In this document: one piece after another, positions 50,745 to 60,168 of the stretch
How positions within the stretch are numbered: position 1 is the first letter of the stretch
How the letters are laid out: each line of letters begins with the position of its first letter
Assembly (NCBI RefSeq): GCF_021699195.1
Contig: NZ_SSXE01000004.1
Coordinates: forward strand, 1 to 64,000
Length of the DNA stretch: 64,000 bases
Direction of reading: 5' to 3'
Source: Nonomuraea sp. MG754425
Lineage (GTDB): Bacteria > Actinomycetota > Actinomycetes > Streptosporangiales > Streptosporangiaceae
Program-made: the position numbers and the translations under genes
Notes under the pieces: generated by a model
What the model was told of the DNA's origin: nothing
Database searches by the model: none
What the model saw: only the letters and a program-made list of their open reading frames with translations

Positions 50745-52085
50745 CGTAGACGCGGCGCGGCCAGGCAGCCGCAGGACGAACCGGGCACCTCTCGGGCTGT
50801 CCTCGGCGGTCAGGGTGCCGCCGTGGGCCTGGGCGAGCTGCCGGGCGATCGGCAGCCCGAGCCCGGTGCCACCGGGGTCCCTGACGCGGGACGCCTCCAG
50901 GCGCGTGAACCGCTGGAAGACGGCCTCCCGCTGCTCGGGGGCGATGCCCTCGCCGTCGTCGAGCACCTCCAGCACCACGACGCCGGCGTCCAGCGTCAGG
51001 GTGACGGTGACGGTGGAGGCCGCGTGCCGTTCGGCGTTGTCCAGCAGGTTGTTCAGCAGCCGGGCCAGCTCGATCCGCGAGCCGTCCACCATCACGCCGG
51101 ACGTGAGGCTGTGGCTCAGGCCGGCCTTGGCCGTGCGGCGCGTCAGCTCGCCGGCCACCAGTTCGGTCAGGTCGACCGGTTCGTGGCGGCCGGTGGCGCC
51201 GGCGTCCAGCCGGGCCACCTGCAGCAGGTCGCCGATCAGGGCCTGCATGCGTTCCACGCTCTCCAGCAGCGCGGACGCGGCCTGCGGCCAGTCGGCGTCC
51301 TTCGGGCACGCCAGTGCCTCCTCGATCCGGGTCCGCATGGCGGTCAACGGGCTGCGCAGGTCGTGGGAGGCGTCGGAGGCGAAGCGGAGTTGCTGCTCCA
51401 CCGCGGTCTGGGCGCGGTCCAGCGTGCGGTTCGCGGTCTCGGCCAGGTCCTGCAGCTCGTCGCGGTACTTCGGCACGGGCACCCGGTGCCGCAGGTCGCT
51501 GGCGGTGATCTGGGCGAGGTGGCCGCTGATGGCGTTCACCGGCTGCAGCGTCTTGCCGACGATCCGGTAGCTGCCCGCCGCGGTCGCCCCGACCAGCAGG
51601 ACGAAGCCGACGGCGAGCGGGACGACCAACTGCGAGCCGACATACCAGGGGACGGCGGGGACGGCTATGTCGAGCTGCCAGACGCCACCCGCGCGATGGA
51701 AGGGGTAGGCGAGCACGATCATGCACCGGCCGGGGAAGACCTTCCCGCCGCAGGTGGTGACGCTGGCGTAGGCGTCGGGGTCGGGGTGCAGGTTCGTCAT
51801 CGGCGGCTTGCCCGCCACATCGCGGGTGGCCGCGACCATGGCGCCGGACGGATCGAACACCTGGATCGCCTGCCCTGAGCCTTCGGCCAGCTCGGGGACG
51901 CGGTGGCGCATCTGGGCGCCCAGGAGCACGGCATCGGCGAAGAGCTGGTCGGTGCGGTAGTCGATGGCCGCCTGCCGGATCGTCACCATGGTGAACACCG
52001 CCACCGCGACGCACAGCAGTGCCATGACGGCGCTGGCCACCGCGGCCAGGCGGGTCCGGACCGAACACCGATGCCACCAGCTCAC
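50721..52085 (-). CDS. Sensor histidine kinase without an adjacent response regulator
   Basis: A 454-residue membrane kinase: TM1 at about residues 10-34, an extracellular sensor of about 100 residues with two cysteines (VTTCGG and GRCMIV), TM2 (VVPLAVGFVLLVGATAAGSY), HAMP domain, H-box FASDASHDLRSPLTAMRTRIEEAL, then HATPase with N box NNLLDNAERH, D-D-G-E-G-I-A and G-G-T-G-L-G-L-P. The GTG at 52085 has GAGGGG eight bases upstream. Kinases of this OmpR/PhoR class normally follow a response-regulator gene, but the upstream neighbours here are secreted proteins, so the partner must be elsewhere or lost. Confidence 0.9.
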   Translation of the reverse strand: MSWWHRCSVRTRLAAVASAVMALLCVAVAVFTMVTIRQAAIDYRTDQLFADAVLLGAQMRHRVPELAEGSGQAIQVFDPSGAMVAATRDVAGKPPMTNLHPDPDAYASVTTCGGKVFPGRCMIVLAYPFHRAGGVWQLDIAVPAVPWYVGSQLVVPLAVGFVLLVGATAAGSYRIVGKTLQPVNAISGHLAQITASDLRHRVPVPKYRDELQDLAETANRTLDRAQTAVEQQLRFASDASHDLRSPLTAMRTRIEEALACPKDADWPQAASALLESVERMQALIGDLLQVARLDAGATGRHEPVDLTELVAGELTRRTAKAGLSHSLTSGVMVDGSRIELARLLNNLLDNAERHAASTVTVTLTLDAGVVVLEVLDDGEGIAPEQREAVFQRFTRLEASRVRDPGGTGLGLPIARQLAQAHGGTLTAEDSPRGARFVLRLPGRAASTNDAGPPP

Positions 52086-52257
52086 TCTGATCACCCCCTC
52101 ACGTGATCAGAAGCACCGCGATGCCTCCCCTATCGATCCTCACCGGTTCCGGGAGAAGGGACCACCAAAAGCTGGCAAACGTCAGCATTGCTCCCTAAAG
52201 CGGCTACTTGCCTCACGGGCAGATGACGTCCGGAAGAAGGGGAGGCGGGTTTCGTCC

Positions 52258-52728
52258 TCAGGATCTCCAGGCGGTGAAGCCGAAACCGGCCGCCCAGGCT
52301 CTGTGCCGGTCGTCGCTGGTGTTGCGGTTCATCTCGGTGCGGGTGGTGCCCTTCTTCGACAGGTCCACCACGACCCATTCCTCTCCGCCGGCGTACCAGC
52401 CGTAAGGCGTCTTCACCTGTCTCGTCTCGGTCAGCGTCACCGCGCCCGCGGTGCCGGTGATGCTGACCTTGAAGGCGCCCCAGCGGGCCGCGCACTTCGC
52501 CGAGCTGACGAGCTGGAACTCGAGATAGGAGTCGACGCGCTCGCGCTCCAGGATGACCTGATCCGCGGTGCAGCCCATCGAGGACGGGTTCTTGCCCACG
52601 CAGGACGCCCCGGAGCACCCGACGGCGGCGTGGGCGGAGGTGGCGGCGGTGGCGCCCAGCGCGGTGGCGGCGAGGGCCGCCGCCAGTGCGGCGCGGGCGA
52701 GGGTGAGCATCGTCATCTGAGTTCCCAT
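52258..52728 (-). CDS. Secreted DUF2690 protein B
   Basis: A 156-residue exported protein with signal peptide (ATSAHA/AVGCSG) followed by the DUF2690 core: C-S-G-A-S-C-V-G-K-N-P, GCTADQVIL, YLEFQLVSSAKCAARWGAF, a central beta region and a tryptophan-rich end. Cysteines are arranged in pairs as in the neighbour. The ATG overlaps the stop of the upstream DUF2690 gene by one base (TGATG), so the two are translationally coupled. Function of DUF2690 is unknown. Confidence 0.85.
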   Translation of the reverse strand: MGTQMTMLTLARAALAAALAATALGATAATSAHAAVGCSGASCVGKNPSSMGCTADQVILERERVDSYLEFQLVSSAKCAARWGAFKVSITGTAGAVTLTETRQVKTPYGWYAGGEEWVVVDLSKKGTTRTEMNRNTSDDRHRAWAAGFGFTAWRS

Positions 52729-53183
52729 CAGCTTTCCCACGTGGTGCAGGTGTAGTAGCAGGCCTGGTGGCGGTCGCCACTGGTGTTCTGGTTCATGGGG
52801 GTCCAGCGGGAGCCCGCGCCGTTGCTGTGGCTGACGGTCTGAACCCGCTGGTTGTACCAGCCGTACGTCGTCTTGATCTGCCGGGTCGCCTTCACCACCG
52901 AGTATCCGCAGCACGAGCTCTCGTCGACCCCGACGGCCCAGTAGGCGGAGCATTTGGCGGACCTCATCAGGCGGACGCTGCTCTCCCAGTCTCTGGACGA
53001 GGAGATGGCCACCCGCACGGCGTCGGCGTCGCAACCGTAGTCGGCCGGGTCCTTGCCGACGCAGGAGGCTCCCTTGCAGGACAGCGCCGTCGTGGCGCCT
53101 GACGGTCCGCCGGTGACGGCGAGGGTCGTGCACGCCAACGCCACCGCGGTGAGCGTGCGTGCGATCGTGGATCTGGTGGACAT
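52728..53183 (-). CDS. Secreted DUF2690 protein A
   Basis: A 151-residue exported protein with signal peptide to about residue 31 and the DUF2690 core C-K-G-A-S-C-V-G-K-D-P-A-D-Y-G-C-D-A-D-A-V, VRLMRSAKCSAYWAVGV. It carries extra cysteines (SCCGY, ACYYTC) not found in its neighbour. AAGGAG lies five bases before the chosen ATG; another ATG is directly upstream. A paralogue of protein B made by tandem duplication and since diverged. It follows the large SGNH gene by 15 bp, so all three may be one transcript. Confidence 0.85.
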   Translation of the reverse strand: MSTRSTIARTLTAVALACTTLAVTGGPSGATTALSCKGASCVGKDPADYGCDADAVRVAISSSRDWESSVRLMRSAKCSAYWAVGVDESSCCGYSVVKATRQIKTTYGWYNQRVQTVSHSNGAGSRWTPMNQNTSGDRHQACYYTCTTWES

Positions 53184-53198
53184 CATGTCTCCTTGTCG

Positions 53199-56100
53199 TC
53201 AGCTATTGAGGTCGCGCAGAGCCTGGTTGAAGACGTTGCGGTACAGCACCGAACTGCCTTCCTTGGTGGGATGGAAGGACTGCTGGGAGACAGGGACGAG
53301 GCTCGGGCTCTCACCCTGGGTACGGGCCACGATCACGTTGTGGATGGCCTCCGCCTCCCCGCAGACCCCGCGGCCCGCGAACTGCTCGCGGGGGTCGGCG
53401 AAGGACACGGACGCGCCGGTCTCGACGGCGGCGGCGGTCGCGGCCGAGCGCAGGGCGCCGTTCAGCAGGCCGGCCATCTCGCCGAGCCAGGGATAGGTGT
53501 CCTCGCCGATGCCATAGACGCAGGGGCCGTCGAACAACCGCGGGTAGCCCATGAGGATGATGGCCGCGTTCGGGGCCTCGCGGTGGATCTCCAGCAGGGT
53601 GTCGTGGACGGCGGGGCCGACGGCGCCGTGGATCTGCCGGGGAACGGACTCGCCGAGCGGGACGTCGCCGTCTCCCTCCAAGACCGTCTCCTGACAGGGA
53701 GTCTGGCCCGGAGGGCGGACGATGCAGTGCTCCAGGATCGCGCCGAAGCGGGCGTCGTTGCCGCCGATGGACAGGGTGACGAGTGTGGTGTTCTCGTCCA
53801 GGTACCCCTTGTCGAGTTGGCCGTGTTCGCGGAACTGCCCTTGACCGGTCAGGTTGCCGGTGAGCGCGCCCGAGCAGGCGTGGAACTGGTGCTCCAGGCT
53901 CGGGTCCCAGGTGTCGTGCCGCTCGCCGATGCTCATGGCCGGACGGTCGGTGAGGGTGCCGGCGCGCGACCAGGCGTACTTGGAGCGGTGGCAGGCGTTG
54001 CCGTATTTCCAGCGGTATTCGGGGTTGTGGTAGGTGCCTTCGATGCCGCCGCCGTCGCTGTCGGTCTCGGTGTAGTAGTCGAACTGCGCCGCCGTCGAGG
54101 CGCCCTCGCCGGAGGCGTAGGAGTCGCCCAGCGAGACGATCTGGTGCCTGGGCTTGGAGCTCAGGAGCTGGAAGGCGATGGCGTCCCAGGCGATTCGCTG
54201 TTCGCCGTCGCCGTCCTCGGTGAGGTTGGACAGGGAGACCGACGGCACGCCGCCGAAGTCGAAGACGCCGAGGGAGACCCAGCGGTGCTGCCGGACGCGT
54301 TGCAGGACCGCGCGTTTGCGCCGGCCGTCCCCGGTGTCGATCGTGTATACGGCCTGCTGGGTGGCGGCGTTGTGGTCGGGGATGTGCACCATCACCCGCG
54401 CCCACTGGTGGAGGGTGCGGCCGAGGGTCCAGGTGCCGGTGACCCGGTAGGCGGCGTCGCTCGGCCGGCGGGTGTTGGCGAACCAGAAGTGGCCGCCGAG
54501 CCCGCCTCCGGCCTGATGGAAGTCGATCTTCGAGCGTTCGAGTCCTTCGTCGTCCTTGGCGAAGTCCAGGGCGAACGAGCCCGCGTTGGTGAAGCGACGG
54601 CCGCAGCCGGGCCGTACCGAGGCGACCGTGTCGGGCACGTCGTCGATGACCAGGGATCCGGCCGGTACGGCGTTGCTCCCGTTGAAGCCGGTGGTGAAGG
54701 GGTCGCAGTTGGGCCGGAAGTGCTCCACCGGCATCTTCTTCTCCTCGACCTCGCCCGGATGCAGGGCGAACTCGGGCTCTGGATAGTCGGTCGGGAAGCG
54801 CATGTTCGCGTTGCCGCACTCGGCGGCGCAGTTCGCCTTCCAGACGACCGGTTTGTGCCACCAGCAGCGGAAGTCCTCCCTGAGGCAGGGCTGCGCGGAG
54901 GGCGCGCAGGAGTTGCTGCTGTCGCAGAACAGGGTCCGGGGCGGTTTGACCTGCTCGCGCAGGGCCTGGGTGTTCCACCACGCCTGGTTGTAGCCCGCGT
55001 GCGTGGAGTCATCGCGGAAGTCGTACTTGGCGATGGGGTGGGCGGCCCAGCCCATGACCTTCTCCGGGTACGGCCAGCGCTGCGGGTTGGCGGCGTCGGC
55101 CTGGCTGTGCTCCAGGAACGGCGTGCGGTTGGGCGGGTAGTCGGCGTTCATCGGGTTGTTGGACCAGCCCAGGCCCCAGTTCCCGAACTGGTCGGTGCAG
55201 GTGGGGCTGGGCCGGCAGCCGGTCTCGTTGCCGAAGCGCGCGTCCGGCTGGAACCCGCTGTTGTAGACCCACACGGCGGCGAACCAGTTCTCCAGCTTCG
55301 CCGGGTCAGCGTTGTTGACCTTGATGTGGTCGTAGACCTGGTTCCACTTGTCCTGCAGGATGCGCAGGCCCGCGGCGATGTTCGTGGCGTAGTCGAGGGC
55401 GATGGCCCGCTGGGTGGTCTCGGCCTGGTCGCCCTTGCGCATGCCGGTGGTGACCTGGGCGACGCCGTACCCGCAGTCGGCCTCCCGCCAGCGGATGCTC
55501 CAGCCGTCGTCGGAGGCGCGCCTGCCGTAGTAGTCGCCGATCAGCGGGTTGCCGGTGACCCCTTCCAAGGCGTGCCAGGACGCCTGCCACAGGTTGGACT
55601 CCTGCGCCAGGATGCCGAGCATGATCTGCGCGGGCACCTGGCCGCCGCCCTTGAGCGACAAGGGCGGCAGCAGCCCCTGCGGCGACCAGGACGGCAGCCC
55701 CGACTGGTTCCAGTTGGAGGGCCGCGGCGTCGTGAGCGCGCCCTGAACGGCGAGGTTGACCGCCCATTCGACCTGCTTCCAGTGCGGTTGCAGCGCTTGC
55801 CGGCGGGCGTCGTTGCGCGCGATGGCGCAGGGCTCGATCGGGTTTTCGGTCTGGGGGGCGGCCCGCCCGGCGGCTTCCGGATCGCCTGCGGCCCGCGGAC
55901 CTCCGGGGACGAGCGTGAAGTCGAGCCCCGCTCCGGTACGGGCCACGTGCGCCTTGAGCGTCACCCGCGAGGCGGACCCCGGCACGCCCACGCCCGCGGA
56001 CGTGTGGGAGAGGAACAGCGCGCCGCCGGTGGAGACCTCGTCGTGCGCGCCCGCCGCCACCTGGACGACCTGGCCGGGTAACGCGTCCACTTCGGTGGGA

Positions 56101-56996
56101 CGGCCGGTCAGGTAGGCCGTGCCGCCGGCCCCCGCCGCCAGGCCCAGTTGGGTGAGCGGGCCCGTCGCCAGCCGCTTCGGCCGCTGTCCGCCGGCGGGCA
56201 GGTGTTCGACGGTCGCCAGGTCGTCGCCGTGGGCGGCGAGGAAGGTCAGGCTGCCGTCGCGGTGCGGACGCAGGTGGCTCGGCGTGCCCTGCGAACGTGC
56301 GTACCGGCTTGTCTCGCCCGAGTTGGAGACCTCGATCAGGCCGTCGCCCGCCACCGCCACGATCGAGTCCCCCATCGGGACCGCCGAGGTGGCCTGGCCG
56401 GGCACCTCGACCGGGTCGGCGATCTTGCCGGTCGTCGTGTCCACCAGGTGCAACCGGGTGGCGGTGCCCTCCTTCCCGCCTGCCTGGCCGAACACGGCGC
56501 TCTCACCGGCGCCGCATCCCGGGCTGTGGTAGGCGAGGCTCGCGTGCAGTCCCAGCCTGGTGATCCGCCCGGACTCCAGGTCGACCAGCGCGGTGAACGC
56601 GCCGCGCCGGAAGAGCGCCTCGGAGTTGGTGAACTGGCGTGGCGCGTAGGCCACCACCGCCCGCTTGGCCGAGCCGGTGAGGCAGGCGTTGCCGACCCAC
56701 CTGTCGGTGTCGAAGCCGCCCTCCGACAGGGTCGCGGCGGTTCGCCACCGGTAGCCGTCGGCGGCTCTGGCGACCAGGAGGTGGAAGCCGGTCGAATCGC
56801 CGGCAACGGTCCAAGCCAGGTCGTCGGAGCCGGCCCATCCCGAGCCGAGCAGTTCCTCCCGCCGGTCCGCGGGGACGGACGGGACCGGCTCCTGGACGGC
56901 AGCCGAGGCCGGCGCCATGAGAGGTGCGGCCGGCACGCTCGACATCGGTGCGAGCACGACGCCGACGAGCGCGGCGAACACGAGTGAGGTACGCAC
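53199..56996 (-). CDS. Large secreted protein: transglycosylase-like domain plus SGNH/GDSL hydrolase
   Basis: A 1265-residue exported protein. Signal peptide to about residue 33; residues about 35-370 look like a beta-propeller; about 380-640 is lytic-transglycosylase-like with the candidate catalytic Glu466 in QIMLGILAQESNLW and an A-V-W-x-Y-N-S-G-F segment; about 760-920 has a golvesin-like sandwich (YRVTGTWTLG, WARVMVHIPDH); about 950-1260 is an SGNH hydrolase with Ser959 in SLGDSYASGEG, S-I-G-G-N-D and His1242 in SFHPT. It may bind and cut peptidoglycan and deacylate a wall polymer (inference). GTG start; divergent from the SARP gene. Confidence 0.8.
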   Translation of the reverse strand: MRTSLVFAALVGVVLAPMSSVPAAPLMAPASAAVQEPVPSVPADRREELLGSGWAGSDDLAWTVAGDSTGFHLLVARAADGYRWRTAATLSEGGFDTDRWVGNACLTGSAKRAVVAYAPRQFTNSEALFRRGAFTALVDLESGRITRLGLHASLAYHSPGCGAGESAVFGQAGGKEGTATRLHLVDTTTGKIADPVEVPGQATSAVPMGDSIVAVAGDGLIEVSNSGETSRYARSQGTPSHLRPHRDGSLTFLAAHGDDLATVEHLPAGGQRPKRLATGPLTQLGLAAGAGGTAYLTGRPTEVDALPGQVVQVAAGAHDEVSTGGALFLSHTSAGVGVPGSASRVTLKAHVARTGAGLDFTLVPGGPRAAGDPEAAGRAAPQTENPIEPCAIARNDARRQALQPHWKQVEWAVNLAVQGALTTPRPSNWNQSGLPSWSPQGLLPPLSLKGGGQVPAQIMLGILAQESNLWQASWHALEGVTGNPLIGDYYGRRASDDGWSIRWREADCGYGVAQVTTGMRKGDQAETTQRAIALDYATNIAAGLRILQDKWNQVYDHIKVNNADPAKLENWFAAVWVYNSGFQPDARFGNETGCRPSPTCTDQFGNWGLGWSNNPMNADYPPNRTPFLEHSQADAANPQRWPYPEKVMGWAAHPIAKYDFRDDSTHAGYNQAWWNTQALREQVKPPRTLFCDSSNSCAPSAQPCLREDFRCWWHKPVVWKANCAAECGNANMRFPTDYPEPEFALHPGEVEEKKMPVEHFRPNCDPFTTGFNGSNAVPAGSLVIDDVPDTVASVRPGCGRRFTNAGSFALDFAKDDEGLERSKIDFHQAGGGLGGHFWFANTRRPSDAAYRVTGTWTLGRTLHQWARVMVHIPDHNAATQQAVYTIDTGDGRRKRAVLQRVRQHRWVSLGVFDFGGVPSVSLSNLTEDGDGEQRIAWDAIAFQLLSSKPRHQIVSLGDSYASGEGASTAAQFDYYTETDSDGGGIEGTYHNPEYRWKYGNACHRSKYAWSRAGTLTDRPAMSIGERHDTWDPSLEHQFHACSGALTGNLTGQGQFREHGQLDKGYLDENTTLVTLSIGGNDARFGAILEHCIVRPPGQTPCQETVLEGDGDVPLGESVPRQIHGAVGPAVHDTLLEIHREAPNAAIILMGYPRLFDGPCVYGIGEDTYPWLGEMAGLLNGALRSAATAAAVETGASVSFADPREQFAGRGVCGEAEAIHNVIVARTQGESPSLVPVSQQSFHPTKEGSSVLYRNVFNQALRDLNS

Positions 56997-57211
56997 CGGC
57001 TACCACCGGGCCGTGCGGATGACGGCTCTGAGATCGGTGGTGCCGTGGCGGGTGCGGGTCAGGTCCATCAGGCTCCGTTCGGGAAGGGTGGCGGGGCGGT
57101 TGGGACACCAGCACCGCCCTGGCGGAGCCCGGACGGCGGCGCTCGATCGGGTCCGGCGATGTCGAGGTTCGAGAACGATCTCCACGGACCGGCCCCATCC
57201 TGGCCGGGCAG

Positions 57212-57240
57212 CCGTGAGGATGCCGTGAGAGATCCGTGAG
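57212..57240 (+). promoter_or_regulatory. Three SARP-type heptamer direct repeats, exact 11-bp period
   Basis: CCGTGAG occurs at 57212, 57223 and 57234, each pair separated by four bases. Heptamer direct repeats at 11-bp spacing are the known binding architecture of SARP activators. The array lies 25 bp before the SARP ATG and within the divergent region to the SGNH gene. Confidence 0.8.
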
Positions 57241-57265
57241 CCGGTTTCGGGGGAAGGCGGTGACG

Positions 57266-60151
57266 ATGCTGACGTTCAGGGTGCTGGGCGCGGTGGAGGC
57301 GCGACATCGGGAGGACGTCGTGCCGATGCCGCCGAAGGTGCGGCGGCTGCTGGCCGCGCTGCTGTCGCGGCCGAACACCGCGGTCGCGGCGACGGACCTG
57401 ATCGAGGCCGTGTGGGACTCGGCCCCGCCGGCCTCCGCGCGCGAGAGCCTGCGCATCTACGTCCACCGGCTCAACCAGGCGCTCGGGGCCGCGCGGGTGA
57501 CCGCCGCGGCCGCCGGCTACCTGCTCGCCGTCGAGGACGCCGCACTGGACTCCCTGGAGTTCGAGCGGGCCGTCCGGCATGGCAGGCAGGCGATCGAGCG
57601 CGGCGACCTGGTCACCGGGATGGCCACGCTCGAGGCCGCCCTGGGGATGTGGCGGGGCCCGGCCTTCGCCGAGTCGCAGGCGCTGGCCGTCGTGCGGGAG
57701 GAGGCGGCACGCCTGGACGAGCTACGGCTCACCGTGACCGAGGAACGCCTCGACGCCGGGCTCACCCTCGGACGCCACGGCGAGATCGTCGCCGAGCTGA
57801 AGTCGCTGGCGCTCGCCCACCCGTTGCGCGAGCGGCTGCGCGCCCAGTTGATGACCGCCCTGTGGGGTGACGGCCGGCAGGCCGAAGCGCTGGCCGCCTA
57901 CCAGGACGCCGCCGAGTTCCTGGCGCGCGAACTCGGCCTCGAACCCGGACCGGAGCTGCGCGACCTCCAGCAGCGGATCCTCCGGCAGGAGACGTACCCG
58001 GTCAGGACGCCCAGATCGGCCTCTGCCGTGGTGCCGGCCCAGCTCGCGCCGCCGAACTCCGCCTTCACCGGACGCGTCCGAGCGGCCCGCGCGCTGGACG
58101 GGCTGATCGCCCCCGAGAGCCCGACGCCGGTGGCGATCGTCAGCGGCATCGCCGGAGTCGGCAAGACCGCGCTCGCCCTCGACTGGGCGCACCGCAACCT
58201 GTCGAGCTTCCCCGACGGCCAGCTCTTCGCCGACCTGCGCGGCTACGACCGCCAGGCCGAGCCGGTCGCGCCGCACGACCTGCTGGGGCGGTTCCTGCGC
58301 GCGCTGGGCGTCAACAGCGAGCAGATCCCCGCCGACACCGACGAGCGCACGGCGTTGTACCGCAGCGTCCTGCACCCGCTGCGGGTGCTGATCCTGCTGG
58401 ACAACGCGGCTTCGTCCGCCCAGGTCCGGCCGCTGTTGCCGGGTGCGCGAGGGTGCCGCGTGCTGGTCACGTCCCGGCCCCGGCTGGAGGACCTGCTCAT
58501 CGAGTACGGCGCGGCAGCCGTTCCGCTCGCGCCCCTCGACGACCGGGAGGCCGTGAACCTGCTCGCCGGGGTGCTCGGCACCCCCTGGGTCGAACGGGAA
58601 CGGACCGACGCCGAGCGGCTCGCCCGGCTGTGCGACGGGCTCCCCCTGGCCCTGCGGCTGACGGCCGCCCGGCTGACCAGTCGCCGAACCGGCTCGATCG
58701 CGGAACTGGTGGCGCAACTGGCTGACCGGCAGCGCCGGCTCGACCTCATGAACGGCGAGGAGCTGCAGGTCAGAAGCGGTTTCGAGCTGTCCTGCCGCGA
58801 TCTGCCCGAACCGGTGACGCGCGCTTTCCGGCTGCTGAGCCTGCTCGACGCGCCCGGCGGCCTGACGGCCTGGCACCTCGCGGCGCTGCTCGACCAGCCG
58901 GACCTGCTCGAAGCGGACGCCCTGCTGGACGTCCTCGTCGACGCGCAACTGCTGCAACCCCTGGGCGTGGACCGCACCGGCCGGCGGCGCTTCCGCTTCC
59001 ATGATCTCGTACGGCTCTACGCCGCCGAACGCGCCGAGACCGACGAACCGGAAGCGGAACGGCGGGCGGCCACCCTGCGCGCCCTCGGAGCCATGCTGGC
59101 CCTCACCGCCCACGCCGACAGGGCCTTCCGGGGCGAGGACATCGACGAGGTCCAGGGCACCAGCGCCCGCTGGTTACCCGACAACCACGCGGCGCTCGTC
59201 CCGGATCCGATGCTCTGGCTCGACACCGAACGGCTCAACCTCTCCGCCATGATCCGGCAGGCCGCCCGCGCGGGCTGGTCCGAGCCGTGCTGGGAGCTGA
59301 CCGCCACCAGCTCGATGTTGCGGCAGAGGCGCGGCTACCAGGACGACCAGCTCGCCGACTACGAGATCGCCCTGCGGCTGTGCCGTCGTCAGGGCAATCT
59401 CCGCGGCACGGCCGCCCTCCTGCTGAGCCACGGCGGCCTCCACCACCAGATGGGCAACCTGTCACTCGCGGTCGCGTGCGCGAGCGAGGCCGTCGACCTG
59501 TACGAGCTCCTCGGCGACAAGCGCGGGCACGCGCTGGCCCTGGCGGACTCCGGCGTCGCCCACCGCGTGCTCGCCGCCTGGGAACCGGCCCTGGCGGCGT
59601 TCGAGCGGGCCTTCGAGATCTTCGAGGAGATCGGCGACCTGGCGTCCGCCGCGTACGTGCTGTTCCATCTCGGCGCGCTGCACCAGCGACGCGATCAGTT
59701 CGACCAGGCGCAGGCCGCGGCCGAACGCGGGCTCGCCCTGCTGCCTCCGGGGATTCCCGAGCTCGAACTCCACCTGCGCCGCACGCTCGGCGACGCCTAC
59801 CTGCGCCAGGGCCGCGTCCAGGAGGCCCACGACATCCTGACCGACGTCGTACGGGGTGCCCGCGCGCGGCGCGACCTCTTCCAGGAAGCCGAGGCGCTCC
59901 TCGTCCTGGGCGAGACCGAGGTGGCCGCCGGGCGGCTCGCCCAGGGCCGGGCCACCCTCACCCTGGCGCTGGAGCAGGGCCGCCAGCTCAACGGGAGGAC
60001 CTTCGAGGGACGGGTGCACCTGGCCCTCGGCCACATCGTCGACGGCCGGCACATCGAGCATCTGGAGACGGCAATCGAGATCTTCGCCACCTCCAACGCC
60101 CCCGCCTGGCACGCCAAGGCCGTGGCCGCCCTCGCCACACACCAACACTGA
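57266..60151 (+). CDS. AfsR-like SARP regulator with NB-ARC ATPase and TPR domains
   Basis: A 961-residue regulator. Residues 1-90 form the OmpR-type winged helix of SARPs (FRVLGAVEARHREDVVPMPPKVRRLLAALLSRPN), 95-245 the bacterial activation domain (DSLEFERAV, ETYPVR linker), about 275-560 an NB-ARC ATPase with P-loop GIAGVGKT near residue 294 and LLDNAASS, and about 700-960 TPR repeats (HGGLHHQMGNLSLA, LFHLGALHQRRDQFDQA). AfsR-type proteins activate secondary-metabolite or developmental genes when ATP is bound. The ATG follows GGAAGG; a GTG six bases earlier is possible. The heptamer array just upstream suggests self-activation or control of the divergent gene. Confidence 0.9.
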   Translation: MLTFRVLGAVEARHREDVVPMPPKVRRLLAALLSRPNTAVAATDLIEAVWDSAPPASARESLRIYVHRLNQALGAARVTAAAAGYLLAVEDAALDSLEFERAVRHGRQAIERGDLVTGMATLEAALGMWRGPAFAESQALAVVREEAARLDELRLTVTEERLDAGLTLGRHGEIVAELKSLALAHPLRERLRAQLMTALWGDGRQAEALAAYQDAAEFLARELGLEPGPELRDLQQRILRQETYPVRTPRSASAVVPAQLAPPNSAFTGRVRAARALDGLIAPESPTPVAIVSGIAGVGKTALALDWAHRNLSSFPDGQLFADLRGYDRQAEPVAPHDLLGRFLRALGVNSEQIPADTDERTALYRSVLHPLRVLILLDNAASSAQVRPLLPGARGCRVLVTSRPRLEDLLIEYGAAAVPLAPLDDREAVNLLAGVLGTPWVERERTDAERLARLCDGLPLALRLTAARLTSRRTGSIAELVAQLADRQRRLDLMNGEELQVRSGFELSCRDLPEPVTRAFRLLSLLDAPGGLTAWHLAALLDQPDLLEADALLDVLVDAQLLQPLGVDRTGRRRFRFHDLVRLYAAERAETDEPEAERRAATLRALGAMLALTAHADRAFRGEDIDEVQGTSARWLPDNHAALVPDPMLWLDTERLNLSAMIRQAARAGWSEPCWELTATSSMLRQRRGYQDDQLADYEIALRLCRRQGNLRGTAALLLSHGGLHHQMGNLSLAVACASEAVDLYELLGDKRGHALALADSGVAHRVLAAWEPALAAFERAFEIFEEIGDLASAAYVLFHLGALHQRRDQFDQAQAAAERGLALLPPGIPELELHLRRTLGDAYLRQGRVQEAHDILTDVVRGARARRDLFQEAEALLVLGETEVAAGRLAQGRATLTLALEQGRQLNGRTFEGRVHLALGHIVDGRHIEHLETAIEIFATSNAPAWHAKAVAALATHQH

Positions 60152-60168
60152 CTGGTCGGTGAGACCAT

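Noticed and set aside
53193-56081. 962-codon plus-strand open frame opposite the SGNH protein
   Set aside because: Antisense shadow with repetitive Val/Gly/Arg sequence; the minus strand has a signal peptide and several catalytic motifs.
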